DNA of 50,339 bases, taken from the NCBI GenBank assembly GCA_035287045.1, contig DATECF010000114.1:1-50339 (forward strand), written 5' to 3'. Source of the DNA: JACPAP01 sp035287045 (GTDB lineage Bacteria; Gemmatimonadota; Gemmatimonadetes; Gemmatimonadales; GWC2-71-9). The translations under genes and the position numbers were made by a program. Shown here piece by piece: positions 24,671-32,629 of the stretch; position 1 is the first letter of the stretch; every line of letters starts with the position of its first letter. Below the pieces are notes generated by a model. That model had not been told where the DNA came from, made no database searches, and was given only the letters and a program-made list of their open reading frames with translations.

Positions 24671-25800
24671 GGATCCTGGCCGTGAACTGGCTGGACCGGG
24701 AGAATCCCCAGGCGGGAGGCGCCGAGCTCCACTTCTTCGAGATCTTCCGGCGGCTGGTGGCCCGCGGGCACACGGTCACCCTGGTCACGTCGGGATTCCC
24801 CGGCGGCGCGCCGCGAGCCACGTTGGACGGGATCGAGGTCCGCCGGTACGCGCGGCGCTACAGCTTCGCGATGACGGCGCGGGGCGCGCTTCGCGGCGCG
24901 CTTCAGGGCGATGGGTACGATGTGGTGGTGGAGGACATCAACAAGCTCCCGCTCTACACGCCGACGTTGGGCCGCCTCCCGGTGTACGTGATCGTCCCGC
25001 ACCTGTTTGGCAGCACGGCGTTCCGCGAGGCGCCGTGGCCCATCGCCGCCATTGTGTGGATGGCCGAGCAGCCGATCCCCCGCGTGTATCGCCGGGCCCG
25101 GTTCCACGCCATCAGCCAGAGTACCCGGGACGACTTGGTGCGCCGTGGCGTGGCCAGCGATCGCATTCACGTGATTTACCCCGGGGTGAATGCGGAATGG
25201 TTCACCCCCGACGCGTCCGTGATGCGCGCAACGACTCCGACGTTCTTGTACGTCGGACGATTGAAGCGTTATAAAGGACTGGAAACGGCGGTGCGGGCCG
25301 TGGCCGAGGTGGGACGGCGGGGCTGCCCGGTCCGGCTCGCGGTGGCGGGTGACGGCGACGATCGGGACCGGCTCACCGGCCTGGTGCGCCGGTTGGGGCT
25401 GGCAGAGGCCGTGACGTTCTTGGGCTTCGTCCCCGAATCCACCAAACGGACGCTGCTGCGGCAGGCCTGGGCGGTGGTGTTACCGTCGGCGAAAGAAGGA
25501 TGGGGGATATCCAACATCGAGGCCGCGGCGTGCGGCACGCCCGCGCTCGCCGCCGACCGTCCCGGACTCCGGGAGTCGGTGCGCCACGAAGAAACCGGAC
25601 TCCTGGTTCCTCATGGAGACGTTGGGGCCCTGGCCGACGCGTTCCAGCGGCTGGCCCGGCACCCGGACCAGGTGGCGCGCTTCGGCGCGGCGGCCCGGCG
25701 GTTCGCGGAGACCTTTTCCTGGGACCGGGCTGCCGCGGACACCGAAGCGCAACTGCTCATGATGCTCAACGCCGCTCCTCCGGAGCGGAGGGGGTCGTAA
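24667..25800 (+). CDS. Glycosyltransferase, GT4-like
   Basis: A 377-residue GT-B fold glycosyltransferase. The N-terminal domain has the glycine loop NPQAGGAELHFFEIFRRL (about 12-29). The C-terminal domain has FLYVGRLKRYKGLETAVRAV, then GFVPESTKRTLLRQAWAVVLPS and the nucleotide-sugar EAAACGTPALAADRPGLRES element with the E-x7-E pattern. No signal peptide, so it is cytosolic or membrane-peripheral. GTG 24667 overlaps the nusB stop. The donor and acceptor are not readable; an envelope polysaccharide or glycolipid role is likely. Confidence 0.85.
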   Translation: MRILAVNWLDRENPQAGGAELHFFEIFRRLVARGHTVTLVTSGFPGGAPRATLDGIEVRRYARRYSFAMTARGALRGALQGDGYDVVVEDINKLPLYTPTLGRLPVYVIVPHLFGSTAFREAPWPIAAIVWMAEQPIPRVYRRARFHAISQSTRDDLVRRGVASDRIHVIYPGVNAEWFTPDASVMRATTPTFLYVGRLKRYKGLETAVRAVAEVGRRGCPVRLAVAGDGDDRDRLTGLVRRLGLAEAVTFLGFVPESTKRTLLRQAWAVVLPSAKEGWGISNIEAAACGTPALAADRPGLRESVRHEETGLLVPHGDVGALADAFQRLARHPDQVARFGAAARRFAETFSWDRAAADTEAQLLMMLNAAPPERRGS

Positions 25801-25802
25801 CC

Positions 25803-26105
25803 ATGCAGGTCACCGTGACGGCCCGTCATTGCGAGATTCCCGATCCGCTGCGCGAGCAGGCCCGGCTGGTGATGGCACGGATCATGAAGGCGGCCCACCG
25901 CCCACAGCGCGCGCGCGTGGTCTTTGACGTCGATCACCAGCAGAAAGTGGTCGAGATCAAGCTGCATTTGCCGCGGGGCGTCACCCGGATCGCCACCGCC
26001 GAAGCCACCGACTTCCGCACCGCCCTCGATCGCGCGGCGGAGAAGCTGCGCCGGCAGCTCGAAAAGACCAACTCCCGCTACGTCCGCCGCCCGGCCGCCA
26101 AGTGA
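25803..26105 (+). CDS. hpf: Ribosome hibernation promoting factor (short HPF/YfiA type)
   Basis: A 100-residue beta-alpha-beta-beta-beta-alpha protein that binds the 30S decoding region in resting cells. MQVTVTARHCEIPDPLREQ is the typical N-terminus, and FRTALDRAAEKLRRQLEKTN the C-terminal helix. The long-form dimerisation domain is missing. Located directly before hprK and the PTS genes, an order seen in Proteobacteria with rpoN-hpf-ptsN and in several other phyla. The stop overlaps the hprK GTG. Confidence 0.92.
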   Translation: MQVTVTARHCEIPDPLREQARLVMARIMKAAHRPQRARVVFDVDHQQKVVEIKLHLPRGVTRIATAEATDFRTALDRAAEKLRRQLEKTNSRYVRRPAAK

Positions 26106-27082
26106 CGAGCCCGTCGCCGACACTCCGGGTCCGCGAGCTGCTGGCCCAGAAAGGTGAGTCGCTGCAGCTCGAGAGTCTCACCGGGGAGATCGGTCTCGAC
26201 CGCACCATTGCGGTGCCAGAGATCTCGAGCCCGGGTCTGGTGCTGGCGGGGTTCACCGGCCGGTTCGCGGCGCGGCGGCTTCACGCCCTGGGGGAAACCG
26301 AGATTGCGTACCTCAAGTCGTTGCAACCCGCGGAGCGCCGGAAGTCGCTGGAGGCCTTCCTGAGCTACGAGTTGCCCTGCGTATTCGTCACCAAGTCGCA
26401 GCAGGTGCCGCGCGAGCTGCTCACCATGGCCAAGGCCCGGAAGATCCCGGTGCTGCGGAGCAAGCTCAAGACGGCCGAATTCTACCGGCGGATCACGCCC
26501 TACCTGACCGAGGTCTTCGCTCCGACCGCCACCGTCCACGGGTCGCTCGCCGACGTGTACGGGGTGGGGCTGCTGTTCATCGGCCGGTCCGGCATCGGCA
26601 AGAGCGAGTGCGTGCTCGACCTGGTGGAGCGTGGTCACCGGCTGGTCGCCGACGACGTGGTGCACATCACCCAGCGCGGCGCGGACGTGCTCATTGGCCG
26701 GGCGCACGAGCTCTCGTACCGATACATGGAAATCCGGGGGGTGGGGCTGGTGGACGTGTCGGCGTTGTTCGGGATTCACGCGGTCCGCCACCAGAAGCGG
26801 ATTGAAGTCGTGGTGGAGCTCACCGAGTGGGAACAGGCCGCGGAGGTGGAACGGACGGGCCTGGACGGTAAGACCACCAAGATCCTGGGCGTGGACCTGC
26901 CGCTGGTCTCGGTCCCGCTCAATCCGGGCAAGAACATCACGGTCATATCCGAAGTGGTCGCGATGAACCATCTGTTGCGCTACAGCGGAGTGGACTCGGC
27001 CCAGGCGTTCAACACTCGGCTGCTCAAGCGCCTGGCAGAACGGCGCGAGGTGCGCGAGTACCTCTCCGAGGACTATGAGTAG
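26102..27082 (+). CDS. hprK: HPr kinase/phosphorylase
   Basis: Phosphorylates and dephosphorylates the regulatory serine of HPr in response to metabolites; 326 residues. The N-terminal domain (about 1-130) has the family GLVLAGF and a conserved VFVTKSQQVP. The Walker A is GRSGIGKSE (from Gly161) and the HprK signature EIRGVGLVDVSALFG follows near residue 210. The HPr-like substrate (Ser48 in GKSIMGVM) is encoded at 29329. It ends in SEDYE; the stop region is a 14-base tandem duplication that also supplies the next start codon. Confidence 0.95.
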   Translation: MTSPSPTLRVRELLAQKGESLQLESLTGEIGLDRTIAVPEISSPGLVLAGFTGRFAARRLHALGETEIAYLKSLQPAERRKSLEAFLSYELPCVFVTKSQQVPRELLTMAKARKIPVLRSKLKTAEFYRRITPYLTEVFAPTATVHGSLADVYGVGLLFIGRSGIGKSECVLDLVERGHRLVADDVVHITQRGADVLIGRAHELSYRYMEIRGVGLVDVSALFGIHAVRHQKRIEVVVELTEWEQAAEVERTGLDGKTTKILGVDLPLVSVPLNPGKNITVISEVVAMNHLLRYSGVDSAQAFNTRLLKRLAERREVREYLSEDYE

Positions 27083-27097
27083 CGGACTATGAGTAAC
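27070..27097 (+). repeat. 14-base tandem duplication at hprK/EIIA border
   Basis: GGACTATGAGTAGC (27070-27083) is followed directly by GGACTATGAGTAAC (27084-27097), 13 of 14 identical. The first copy carries the hprK stop TAG, the second the ATG of the IIA gene. Confidence 0.85.
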
Positions 27098-27466
27098 GGA
27101 TTACAGGGGATCGTGGTGTCGCACGCCCAGCTGGCGGAGGCCATGGTGGCGGCGGTGGGGGAGATCACGGGGCAGCGCGACGCCCTCCTGCCGGTGACCA
27201 ATGAAGGGTGCAGCCGCGCCCGGCTGGCCGACCGACTCACGCAGGCGATCGGGGCCCGGCCGGCGGTGGTGTTTGTGGATTTGCCGGGCGGAAGCTGCCT
27301 CCAGGCGGCCCTGGCCTACCTGCGCAGCCACCGCGACGTGGCGGTGGTGGCGGGCGTGAATCTCGCCATGCTGGTGGACTTCGTGTATCACCGCGAGCTC
27401 ACGCCTGCGGCGGCGGCGCAGCGGGCCGGAGACGTGGGCGGGCGCGCGGTCCGGGTGGTCGAGTGA
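27089..27466 (+). CDS. PTS mannose/fructose/sorbose-family EIIA
   Basis: A 125-residue EIIA-Man domain that takes phosphate from HPr. The active-site His is His12 in GIVVSHAQLAEAM. The conserved VVFVDLPGGSCLQAALAYL segment and an AVVAGVNLAMLVDFVYH segment match the family fold. No EIIB is fused, unlike E. coli ManX. The stop overlaps the GTG of IIB. Confidence 0.9.
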   Translation: MSNGLQGIVVSHAQLAEAMVAAVGEITGQRDALLPVTNEGCSRARLADRLTQAIGARPAVVFVDLPGGSCLQAALAYLRSHRDVAVVAGVNLAMLVDFVYHRELTPAAAAQRAGDVGGRAVRVVE

Positions 27467-27936
27467 CCCTGTCGCTGGTACGGGTGGACGATCGCCTGAT
27501 TCACGGCCAGGTGGTCGTGGGATGGGGGCATGCGCTGGGCGCCAAGCAGCTGGTTCTGGTGGATGACGAGGTCAGCACCAACCAATGGGAACGCGACATT
27601 CACCGGGTAGGCGTGCCGCCGGACATGGCCATCGAATTCCTCTCAGTGGAGCAGGCCGCCCAGCGGGTGCCGCAGTGGGAGGCGTCGTCGAGCCGCACCA
27701 TCGTGGTGCTGGGCGAGATCGCGGCGGCGGTCCGCCTGTGTGAGCTGGCCCCGCAGATCAAGCGGGTGAACCTCGGCGGCATCCACCAGGCCCCGGGACG
27801 GCGGCAGCGGCTGCCCTACGTCTTCATGACCGACAACGAGGCGGGCGCCCTCGCATCGCTGGTGGCGCGCGGGGTCGAGATCACGGCGCAGGACGTCCCC
27901 ACCGCACGCGCCGTGCCGCTCAAGGAGCTGGCATGA
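27463..27936 (+). CDS. PTS mannose/fructose/sorbose-family EIIB
   Basis: A 157-residue EIIB-Man domain passing phosphate from EIIA to sugar. The active-site His is His14 in VRVDDRLIHGQVVVGW, a hallmark of the family. Further family features are the VNLGGIHQAPG stretch and YVFMTDNEAGAL. GTG start overlaps the IIA stop; the stop overlaps the IIC ATG. Confidence 0.92.
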   Translation: MTLSLVRVDDRLIHGQVVVGWGHALGAKQLVLVDDEVSTNQWERDIHRVGVPPDMAIEFLSVEQAAQRVPQWEASSSRTIVVLGEIAAAVRLCELAPQIKRVNLGGIHQAPGRRQRLPYVFMTDNEAGALASLVARGVEITAQDVPTARAVPLKELA

Positions 27937-28601
27937 CCGACGGGTTCTGGTGGCTGCTCCTCTGGGGGACGATCGCCGGGCTCGACCTGGTGTCCGCGGG
28001 CCAGGTGATGGTGGGGCGCCCGCTGGTGGCCGGGACGCTGGCGGGCGTGCTGGCCGGCGACCCGGCCGCCGGGGCCATGGTCGGCGTGACGCTGGAGTTG
28101 TTCGCGCTGGAGCTACTCCCGGTGGGCGGGGCGCGCTACCCGGACTACGGTCCCGCGGCGGTGGCGGGAGCGGCCACGGCGGCCGGTGTGCCGGGCGTGC
28201 TGGGTTTGGGTCCGGCCGTTGCCGTGGCGTTGGTGGTCGGATACCTGGGCGAACGGACCGTGCAAATCGTCCGGCGGGGCAACTCGGCCGACGCCCGGCG
28301 CAACCGGGTGGGACTGGACGCCGGGGACCCGGCCTGCCTGCGCCGGGTCCACCTGCGGGGGATGCTGCGCGACGCGATTCGCGCGCTGCTGGTGACGGTG
28401 TTCGGGCTGGCGCTGGCTGAAGTGGTGAGGCGATGGCTGCCGCTCGACCTGCGCGGCGCCGTACTGGTCGGGACGGTGGCGGTCGGCGCGGCGTTCGCGG
28501 TGGCGGCCGCCGGGGCGCTGCGGCTGGTCGGGCGGGGCGGGGGCCGCGCCTGGCTGGCGGCGGGGCTGGTCATTGGTGCCGCCTGGGTGATGGCGCGATG
28601 A
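27933..28601 (+). CDS. PTS mannose/fructose/sorbose-family EIIC
   Basis: Membrane subunit of the sugar channel; 222 residues, somewhat short of the usual 250-265. The family motif GQVMVGRPLVAGTLAGVLAGD (given here as its first and last parts: GQVMVGRPL and AGVLAGD) and ELLPVGGARYPDYGPAAVAG are clear, with about six hydrophobic segments. Overlaps IIB and IID by four bases each. The transported sugar is unknown. Confidence 0.88.
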   Translation: MTDGFWWLLLWGTIAGLDLVSAGQVMVGRPLVAGTLAGVLAGDPAAGAMVGVTLELFALELLPVGGARYPDYGPAAVAGAATAAGVPGVLGLGPAVAVALVVGYLGERTVQIVRRGNSADARRNRVGLDAGDPACLRRVHLRGMLRDAIRALLVTVFGLALAEVVRRWLPLDLRGAVLVGTVAVGAAFAVAAAGALRLVGRGGGRAWLAAGLVIGAAWVMAR

Positions 28602-29338
28602 AGCGCGGCATGCTCGCGACCTGGGCACGGACGCTGATCGTTCAGGCGTCCTGGAATTACGACCGGATGGTGGGTATCGGGGTGGCCTACGCCATGGAGC
28701 CCTTGCTCCGTGACCTGCCGGGCGGGAGGACCAATGGCCGATACGCCGCCGCGCTCAAGCGCGTGGCCGGCTTCTTCAACGCGCATCCGTATCTCACGGG
28801 CATGGCGGCGGGCGCCCTGGCGCGCGTGGAATACGACGGCGTGCCGGAGGCCCAGGCGGATCGCCTGCGGCGCGCCCTGATCGGGCCGCTGGGCTCGGTC
28901 GGCGATCAGCTCGTCTGGGCGGGGTGGTTGCCGATGTCCGTGGCCGTTGGGCTCATCGTCGCCGTGCTGGTGTCGGTGCCGGCCGGTGTGGTGTCGCTGC
29001 TGATCCTCTACAACGTCCTGCACCTGGGACTGCGGTCGTGGGGCCTGGCCGCGGGCTGGCGCGCGGGCATCGGCGTGGCCGGCCAGCTGGCCGGTCGCGT
29101 GATGCACGGCGGCCTGCGATTCAGCGCCGCCGCCGCGCCGTTCGCCATCGGGGTGGCGCTTCCACTGGTCGCGTCCTGGCTGCTGGCGGATTTCGGGGGC
29201 AGCGAGCGCCTGGGCGCGGGCGTTGTCGGATTGGTGGGACTCCTGCTGGCCCGGGTGCTGGCGCCCACGCTGTCCGGCGTGCGCCTCGGGCTGCTGTTCC
29301 TGGGCACGGCGATCCTGGCGGCGTGGCTGTGGCGGTAA
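28598..29338 (+). CDS. PTS mannose/fructose/sorbose-family EIID
   Basis: Second membrane subunit, partner of EIIC; 246 residues. QASWNYDRMVGIGVAYAMEP is the family N-terminal segment, followed by FFNAHPYLTGMAAGALAR and IGPLGSVGDQLVWAGWLP. Four hydrophobic segments are in the C-terminal half. Slightly shorter than usual. It overlaps the IIC stop (ATGA) and is overlapped by the HPr gene. Confidence 0.9.
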   Translation: MKRGMLATWARTLIVQASWNYDRMVGIGVAYAMEPLLRDLPGGRTNGRYAAALKRVAGFFNAHPYLTGMAAGALARVEYDGVPEAQADRLRRALIGPLGSVGDQLVWAGWLPMSVAVGLIVAVLVSVPAGVVSLLILYNVLHLGLRSWGLAAGWRAGIGVAGQLAGRVMHGGLRFSAAAAPFAIGVALPLVASWLLADFGGSERLGAGVVGLVGLLLARVLAPTLSGVRLGLLFLGTAILAAWLWR

Positions 29339-29598
29339 TCGAGCGGAAGGTGAGGATCGTCAACGAGCTCGGGCTGCACGCCCGGCCGGCCGCCGCCTTC
29401 GTCAAGGTCGCCGGGCGGTTCACGGCGGAGGTGACCGTGAGTCGCGATGACATGGTGGTCAACGGGAAGAGCATCATGGGCGTGATGACGCTGGCCGCGG
29501 AGCCGGGAAGCGAGCTCACCATCCGGGCCGAGGGGGATGACGCCCAGGCCGCGGTGGACGCGCTCGTCAACCTGGTGGCGGCGGGATTTCACGAATGA
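29329..29598 (+). CDS. Phosphocarrier protein HPr
   Basis: An 89-residue HPr. The EI phosphorylation site is His17 in ELGLHARPAAAF. The HprK regulatory site is Ser48 in NGKSIMGVMTLA. GTG 29329 gives a start ten bases inside EIID; GTG 29323 is an alternative two codons upstream. A serine at the regulatory site together with HprK in the same operon makes Ser phosphorylation likely. Its stop overlaps the ptsI ATG. Confidence 0.93.
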   Translation: MAVIERKVRIVNELGLHARPAAAFVKVAGRFTAEVTVSRDDMVVNGKSIMGVMTLAAEPGSELTIRAEGDDAQAAVDALVNLVAAGFHE

Positions 29599-31397
29599 GC
29601 GGGAGCGACCGGCTGCTGGTCGGCATCGGGGTCTCGCCGGGGGTGGTGATCGGCCCGGCCGTGCTGGTCCAGCTGGCCATGCCCGAGGTCCCGCATCGCG
29701 TGGTGGCGCGCAAGGCGGTGAGCCGGGAGGTCGAGCGACTGCGCGGCGCCGTGCAGGCCGTCCGATCGTACCTGGAGCGCATCCGGGAGCGCGCCGAGCG
29801 CCGCGCGGGGGCGGAAGAGGCCAAGATCTTCGACGCGCAGATCCTGATGCTCGAGGACGAAGAGTTTCTGGGCGCGGTGGAGGGTCTCATCCGCGACAAC
29901 CAGCTTGCCGCGGAGCGGGCGTACGAGTTCAAGGCGCTGGAGATGCGGGCGCTCTGGTCGTCCAACACCCGGCTGCGCGATCGCGTGGCGGACCTGTCCG
30001 GGGTGCATGTCCGCCTGCTGCAACATCTCATGGGCCTCCCCATGGACTGGACGCCCGAGGGGCTGGGTCGGCAGCCGGCGATCGTGTTCACGCGCGAGCT
30101 GACGCCGGGACTCACCGTGCAATTCGACCGGCCGCAGGTCGCCGGGTTCGTGGCGGAGCAGGGGACCCGCACGTCGCACGCCGCCATTCTGGCGCACAGC
30201 CTGGGTATCCCTTGCGTCATGGGCCTGGTGGGCGGCCTCGACCGCGTGCGTCCGGGCACCACGGTCATCCTGGACGGTACGCGCGGCTCGGTGCTGCTGG
30301 ACCCGACGCCCAAAGAGATCGCCGAGGCCCAGGCGCTCGACCGGCGCCGCGTGGCGATGGACCGCGAACTGGAACGCGCCGTGGGGCAGCCGGCGGTGAC
30401 GCTGGACGGCGTGCGGCTCACGCTTCGGGGCAACGTGGACCTGCCTGAAGAGCTGGACGCGGCCGCGCAGCACGGCGCGGAAGGCGTGGGGCTGCTCCGC
30501 ACCGAGTTCATGATCCTGGGCCGTTCCGAGCTGCCCGGGGAGGACGAACAGGTCGGGTACTACGCCCGGGTGGGCGAGCGGTTCCCGGCGCACCCGGTGA
30601 TCGTGCGAAGTTACGATCTCGGGGGGGACAAGTTCCCCCTGCCGGGCGCGGCGGAGCCGGAAGCGAATCCCTTCCTGGGCTGGCGGGGCCTGCGCGTCTG
30701 TCTGGATCACCCCGACATCTTCCGGACGCAGATTCGGGCGCTGGTGCGCGCGCGGGCCCGGGCCAACCTCCAGTTGATGATTCCGATGGTGACGCAGGTG
30801 GAAGAGGTGTTGCGCACGCGGGAGATGATCGTCCAGGCCATTGACGAGCTCAAGCGCGAGGGCCGGGAGGCCGCGCCGGACCTGCCGCTCGGCGTCATGG
30901 TTGAGACGCCCGCGGCGGTGGTGATGATCGACCGGATCGCCGAGGTGAGCGACTTCCTCAGCGTCGGCAGCAACGACCTCACGCAGTACACGCTGGTGGT
31001 GGACCGTGGTAACGCGCGGCTGGCGGACCGGTTCACGCCGCTCCATCCGGCCGTCGTGCGGCTTCTCAAAGCGACGGCGGACGCCGGGCATCACGCCGGC
31101 AAGGAGGTCTCGGTGTGCGGGGAAATGGCGTCGGAGCCGGTGCCGGCGGTGCTGCTCCTGGGCCTGGGCTACCGCGTGCTGAGCACCTCGCCGCCGCGGC
31201 TGCCCCTGGTCCGGTGGCTGGTTCGTCAGTTCGACGTCGGCCGGGCGAGGCGGGCCGCGGAGGCCGCCCTCGAGGCGCGGACCACGGGGGAGGTTCTGGC
31301 GCTGCTTCAGGAGGCCGTGGCGGAGCAGGTGGACCTGCGTTTGCTCGACGCGGGGCGGTTGCCGCGGACCCGTCACGAGACTAGCTTGAAACGCTGA
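29595..31397 (+). CDS. ptsI: PTS enzyme I (phosphoenolpyruvate-protein phosphotransferase)
   Basis: Starts the phosphate relay from PEP to HPr; 600 residues. The active-site His is His195 in GTRTSHAAILAHSLGIP. The PEP-binding half has RTEFMILGR, VRSYDLGGDKFPLPG, VGSNDLTQYTLVVDR and the catalytic Cys508 in VCGEMASEP. All catalytic residues are present. Last gene of the PTS block; metK follows after a 13-base gap. Confidence 0.95.
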   Translation: MSGSDRLLVGIGVSPGVVIGPAVLVQLAMPEVPHRVVARKAVSREVERLRGAVQAVRSYLERIRERAERRAGAEEAKIFDAQILMLEDEEFLGAVEGLIRDNQLAAERAYEFKALEMRALWSSNTRLRDRVADLSGVHVRLLQHLMGLPMDWTPEGLGRQPAIVFTRELTPGLTVQFDRPQVAGFVAEQGTRTSHAAILAHSLGIPCVMGLVGGLDRVRPGTTVILDGTRGSVLLDPTPKEIAEAQALDRRRVAMDRELERAVGQPAVTLDGVRLTLRGNVDLPEELDAAAQHGAEGVGLLRTEFMILGRSELPGEDEQVGYYARVGERFPAHPVIVRSYDLGGDKFPLPGAAEPEANPFLGWRGLRVCLDHPDIFRTQIRALVRARARANLQLMIPMVTQVEEVLRTREMIVQAIDELKREGREAAPDLPLGVMVETPAAVVMIDRIAEVSDFLSVGSNDLTQYTLVVDRGNARLADRFTPLHPAVVRLLKATADAGHHAGKEVSVCGEMASEPVPAVLLLGLGYRVLSTSPPRLPLVRWLVRQFDVGRARRAAEAALEARTTGEVLALLQEAVAEQVDLRLLDAGRLPRTRHETSLKR

Positions 31398-31410
31398 TTG
31401 GGAGGCTTGT

Positions 31411-32595
31411 ATCTCGCACAACTACATCCTGTCGTCCGAGTCCGTCACCGAAGGTCATCCGGACAAGATCGCCGACCAGATTTCGGACGCGATACTCGAC
31501 GCGATCCTCGCCCAGGACGCGGCGGCGCGCGTCGCCTGCGAAACGCTGGTGACCACGGGGCTGGTGATGGTGGCCGGGGAGATCACCACCGCCGCCTACG
31601 TCAACGTGCCGGAGGTGGTGCGCGGCACCGTCGAGGCGATCGGCTACACGGACGCCTCGCACGGGTTCGACGCGCGCACCTGCGCCGTGATGACGGCCAT
31701 CGACCCGCAGTCCCCCGATATCGCGCAGGGTGTGGACACCGGCGGCGCCGGCGACCAGGGCATGATGTTCGGCTACGCGACGGACGAGACGCCTGAGCTG
31801 ATGCCCATGCCCATCATGCTGGCGCACCGCCTGACGCAGCGGCTGGCGGCGGCCCGGAAGAGCGGGGAAGTGGGGTGGCTCCGGCCGGACGGCAAGAGTC
31901 AGGTCACCGTGGAATACGCGGACGGCCGGCCCGCCGCCGTCCGGACGGTGGTCGTGTCCACCCAGCACGCGCCCACCGTGGGCCAGAAGGAGCTGACGGA
32001 GGGCGTGCGCGAGGTGGTGATCGACCCGGTGCTGCGAAGCGCCGGCCTGGAGTCGGCTGCGGTGCGGCTGCTCATCAATCCCACCGGCCGATTCGTGGTC
32101 GGGGGGCCGCAGGGAGACGCCGGGCTCACCGGCCGGAAGATCATCGTGGACACCTACGGCGGCGCCGCCCGGCATGGCGGTGGCGCGTTCAGTGGCAAGG
32201 ACCCGTCCAAGGTGGACCGCTCCGCGGCCTACGCCGCGCGCTGGGTGGCCAAGCACGTGGTCGCCGCGGGCCTCGCGCGCCGGTGCGAGGTCCAGCTGGC
32301 GTATGCCATCGGCGTCAAGGAGCCCGTCTCGATCATGGTCGAGACCTTCGGCACCGGCACCATGCCGGACCACCGCATCGAGGGCGCCATCCGCAAAGTC
32401 TTCGATCTCACGCCCGGCGGCATCATCCAGTCCCTGGCGCTCCGCAACCCCATCTACCGGGCCACCGCCGCCTACGGGCACTTCGGCCGAGCGCCGGAGA
32501 CGCGGGACGTGCACGGCCGCCCGGTGGAGCTGTTCACCTGGGAGCACCCCTCCAGGCTCGCGGAGCTCAAGGACGTCGTTCGCCGCGTCGCCTGA
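31411..32595 (+). CDS. metK: S-adenosylmethionine synthase, apparent AUC start
   Basis: Makes SAM from methionine and ATP; 394 residues if it starts at ATC 31411. The reading frame from there gives ISHNYILSSESVTEGHPDKI, the canonical N-terminus with the catalytic His in HPDK (His16). Later motifs are GAGDQGMMFGYA and GGGAFSGKDPSKVDRSAAY. The frame has a TGA at 31387 and no ATG, GTG or TTG between that and 31411. A good Shine-Dalgarno, GGGAGG (31400-31405), sits five bases before ATC. The first ordinary in-frame start, GTG 31549, would delete the ATP-binding HPDK motif. CTG 31429 is the other option. See findings. Confidence 0.93.
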   Translation: MSHNYILSSESVTEGHPDKIADQISDAILDAILAQDAAARVACETLVTTGLVMVAGEITTAAYVNVPEVVRGTVEAIGYTDASHGFDARTCAVMTAIDPQSPDIAQGVDTGGAGDQGMMFGYATDETPELMPMPIMLAHRLTQRLAAARKSGEVGWLRPDGKSQVTVEYADGRPAAVRTVVVSTQHAPTVGQKELTEGVREVVIDPVLRSAGLESAAVRLLINPTGRFVVGGPQGDAGLTGRKIIVDTYGGAARHGGGAFSGKDPSKVDRSAAYAARWVAKHVVAAGLARRCEVQLAYAIGVKEPVSIMVETFGTGTMPDHRIEGAIRKVFDLTPGGIIQSLALRNPIYRATAAYGHFGRAPETRDVHGRPVELFTWEHPSRLAELKDVVRRVA

Positions 32596-32629
32596 GCCTT
32601 TCTCTGGATTCCAACCGAGATTCCCTAAC

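Noticed and set aside
31398..31796. Alternative frame from TTG 31398 in front of metK
   Set aside because: It is in a different frame from the MetK protein and translates to an Arg-rich sequence without similarity.
31549..32595. metK starting at GTG 31549
   Set aside because: It would remove the HPDK ATP-binding segment, while the upstream codons in the same frame encode the canonical N-terminus.
32596..32629. SAH or SAM riboswitch before ahcY or metK
   Set aside because: The gaps are only 34 and 13 bases, too short for these aptamers.
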